Translations under genes and position numbers: made by a program
The notes under the pieces: model-generated
Database searches by the model: none
The model's input: the letters and a program-made list of their open reading frames with translations, nothing else
Told to the model about the DNA's origin: nothing
Assembly: GCA_017744855.1 (NCBI GenBank)
Contig: JAGIAK010000021.1
Coordinates: 1 to 34,423, forward strand
Length of the DNA stretch: 34,423 nucleotides
Source: Microbacterium sp.
GTDB lineage: Bacteria > Actinomycetota > Actinomycetes > Actinomycetales > Microbacteriaceae
Direction: 5' to 3'
In this document: positions 34,372 to 34,423 of the stretch, piece after piece
How positions within the stretch are numbered: the first letter of the stretch is position 1
Layout of the letters: every line of letters begins with the position of its first letter

Positions 34372-34423
34372 GGCGGGCACAGTTTCGGAGCCCGCGGCGG
34401 GCCTGGCGGGCACAGCTTCGGAG
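34372..34423 (+). repeat. Direct repeat at the right edge
   Basis: GGCGGGCACAGTTTCGGAG (34372-34390) recurs at 34405-34423 with one change (18 of 19), a 33-base period. It runs to the edge of the window, so a longer array outside is possible. Confidence 0.6.

Overview
The window reads as a chromosomal segment of a very GC-rich actinobacterium, most likely Microbacteriaceae (Microbacterium-like). The reasons are strong G/C third-position bias, frequent GTG starts, Tat-exported proteins, several apparently leaderless starts, a LAxTG-type wall anchor, and an actinobacterial-style DUF4333 lipoprotein. No tRNA, rRNA, CRISPR, insertion sequence or phage module was seen. The species call is inference from composition and gene families.

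Positions 1-20347 look like one catabolic island for an extracellular carbohydrate. Left to right it holds: a Tat-exported beta-helix/tailspike-like protein (11-2152); a GntR/FCD repressor (2235-2897, minus); an ACS-type MFS transporter for organic or sugar acids (3055-4401); and a six-gene operon (4520-13262) with a lipoprotein binding protein, two permeases, a fused double ATPase, a second tailspike-like paralogue and a ceramidase-fold hydrolase. Next come an SDR / enolase-superfamily / SDR operon (13393-16033), a minus-strand SDR / SnoaL-like pair (16623-17372 and 16250-16630), a D-2-hydroxyacid dehydrogenase with an FAH-family hydrolase (17450-19353), and an SMP-30 lactonase (19496-20347, minus). 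The perfect palindrome TGCTATAGCA, or a one-base variant, lies upstream of every one of these units that starts inside the window except the lactonase. A looser copy precedes gntR itself. This strongly suggests one regulon run by the local GntR protein.

The enzyme set (SDR dehydrogenases, SMP-30 lactonase, enolase-superfamily dehydratase, FAH-family hydrolase) has the parts list of the non-phosphorylative diketo-hydrolase route known for L-fucose and L-rhamnose: sugar -> lactone -> aldonate -> 2-keto-3-deoxyaldonate -> 2,4-diketo-3-deoxyaldonate -> pyruvate + hydroxy acid. The inferred flow is extracellular glycan cleavage or binding by the two Tat proteins, oligomer uptake by the ABC system, acid uptake by the MFS carrier, then oxidation inside the cell. 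The substrate cannot be fixed from sequence.

Positions 20425-24788 hold a small membrane-anchored protein of unknown function, a second GntR-type regulator and a large MalT-like LuxR (LAL) ATPase regulator. Positions 25053-31981 hold a small DUF4333-like lipoprotein followed by a 2192-residue secreted protein with eight tandem DUF11-type repeats and a C-terminal LATTG anchor. The window closes with an MFS transporter that has a clear sigma-70-type promoter overlapped by an inverted repeat, a TetR regulator with an apparently leaderless start, and a short direct repeat at the right edge.
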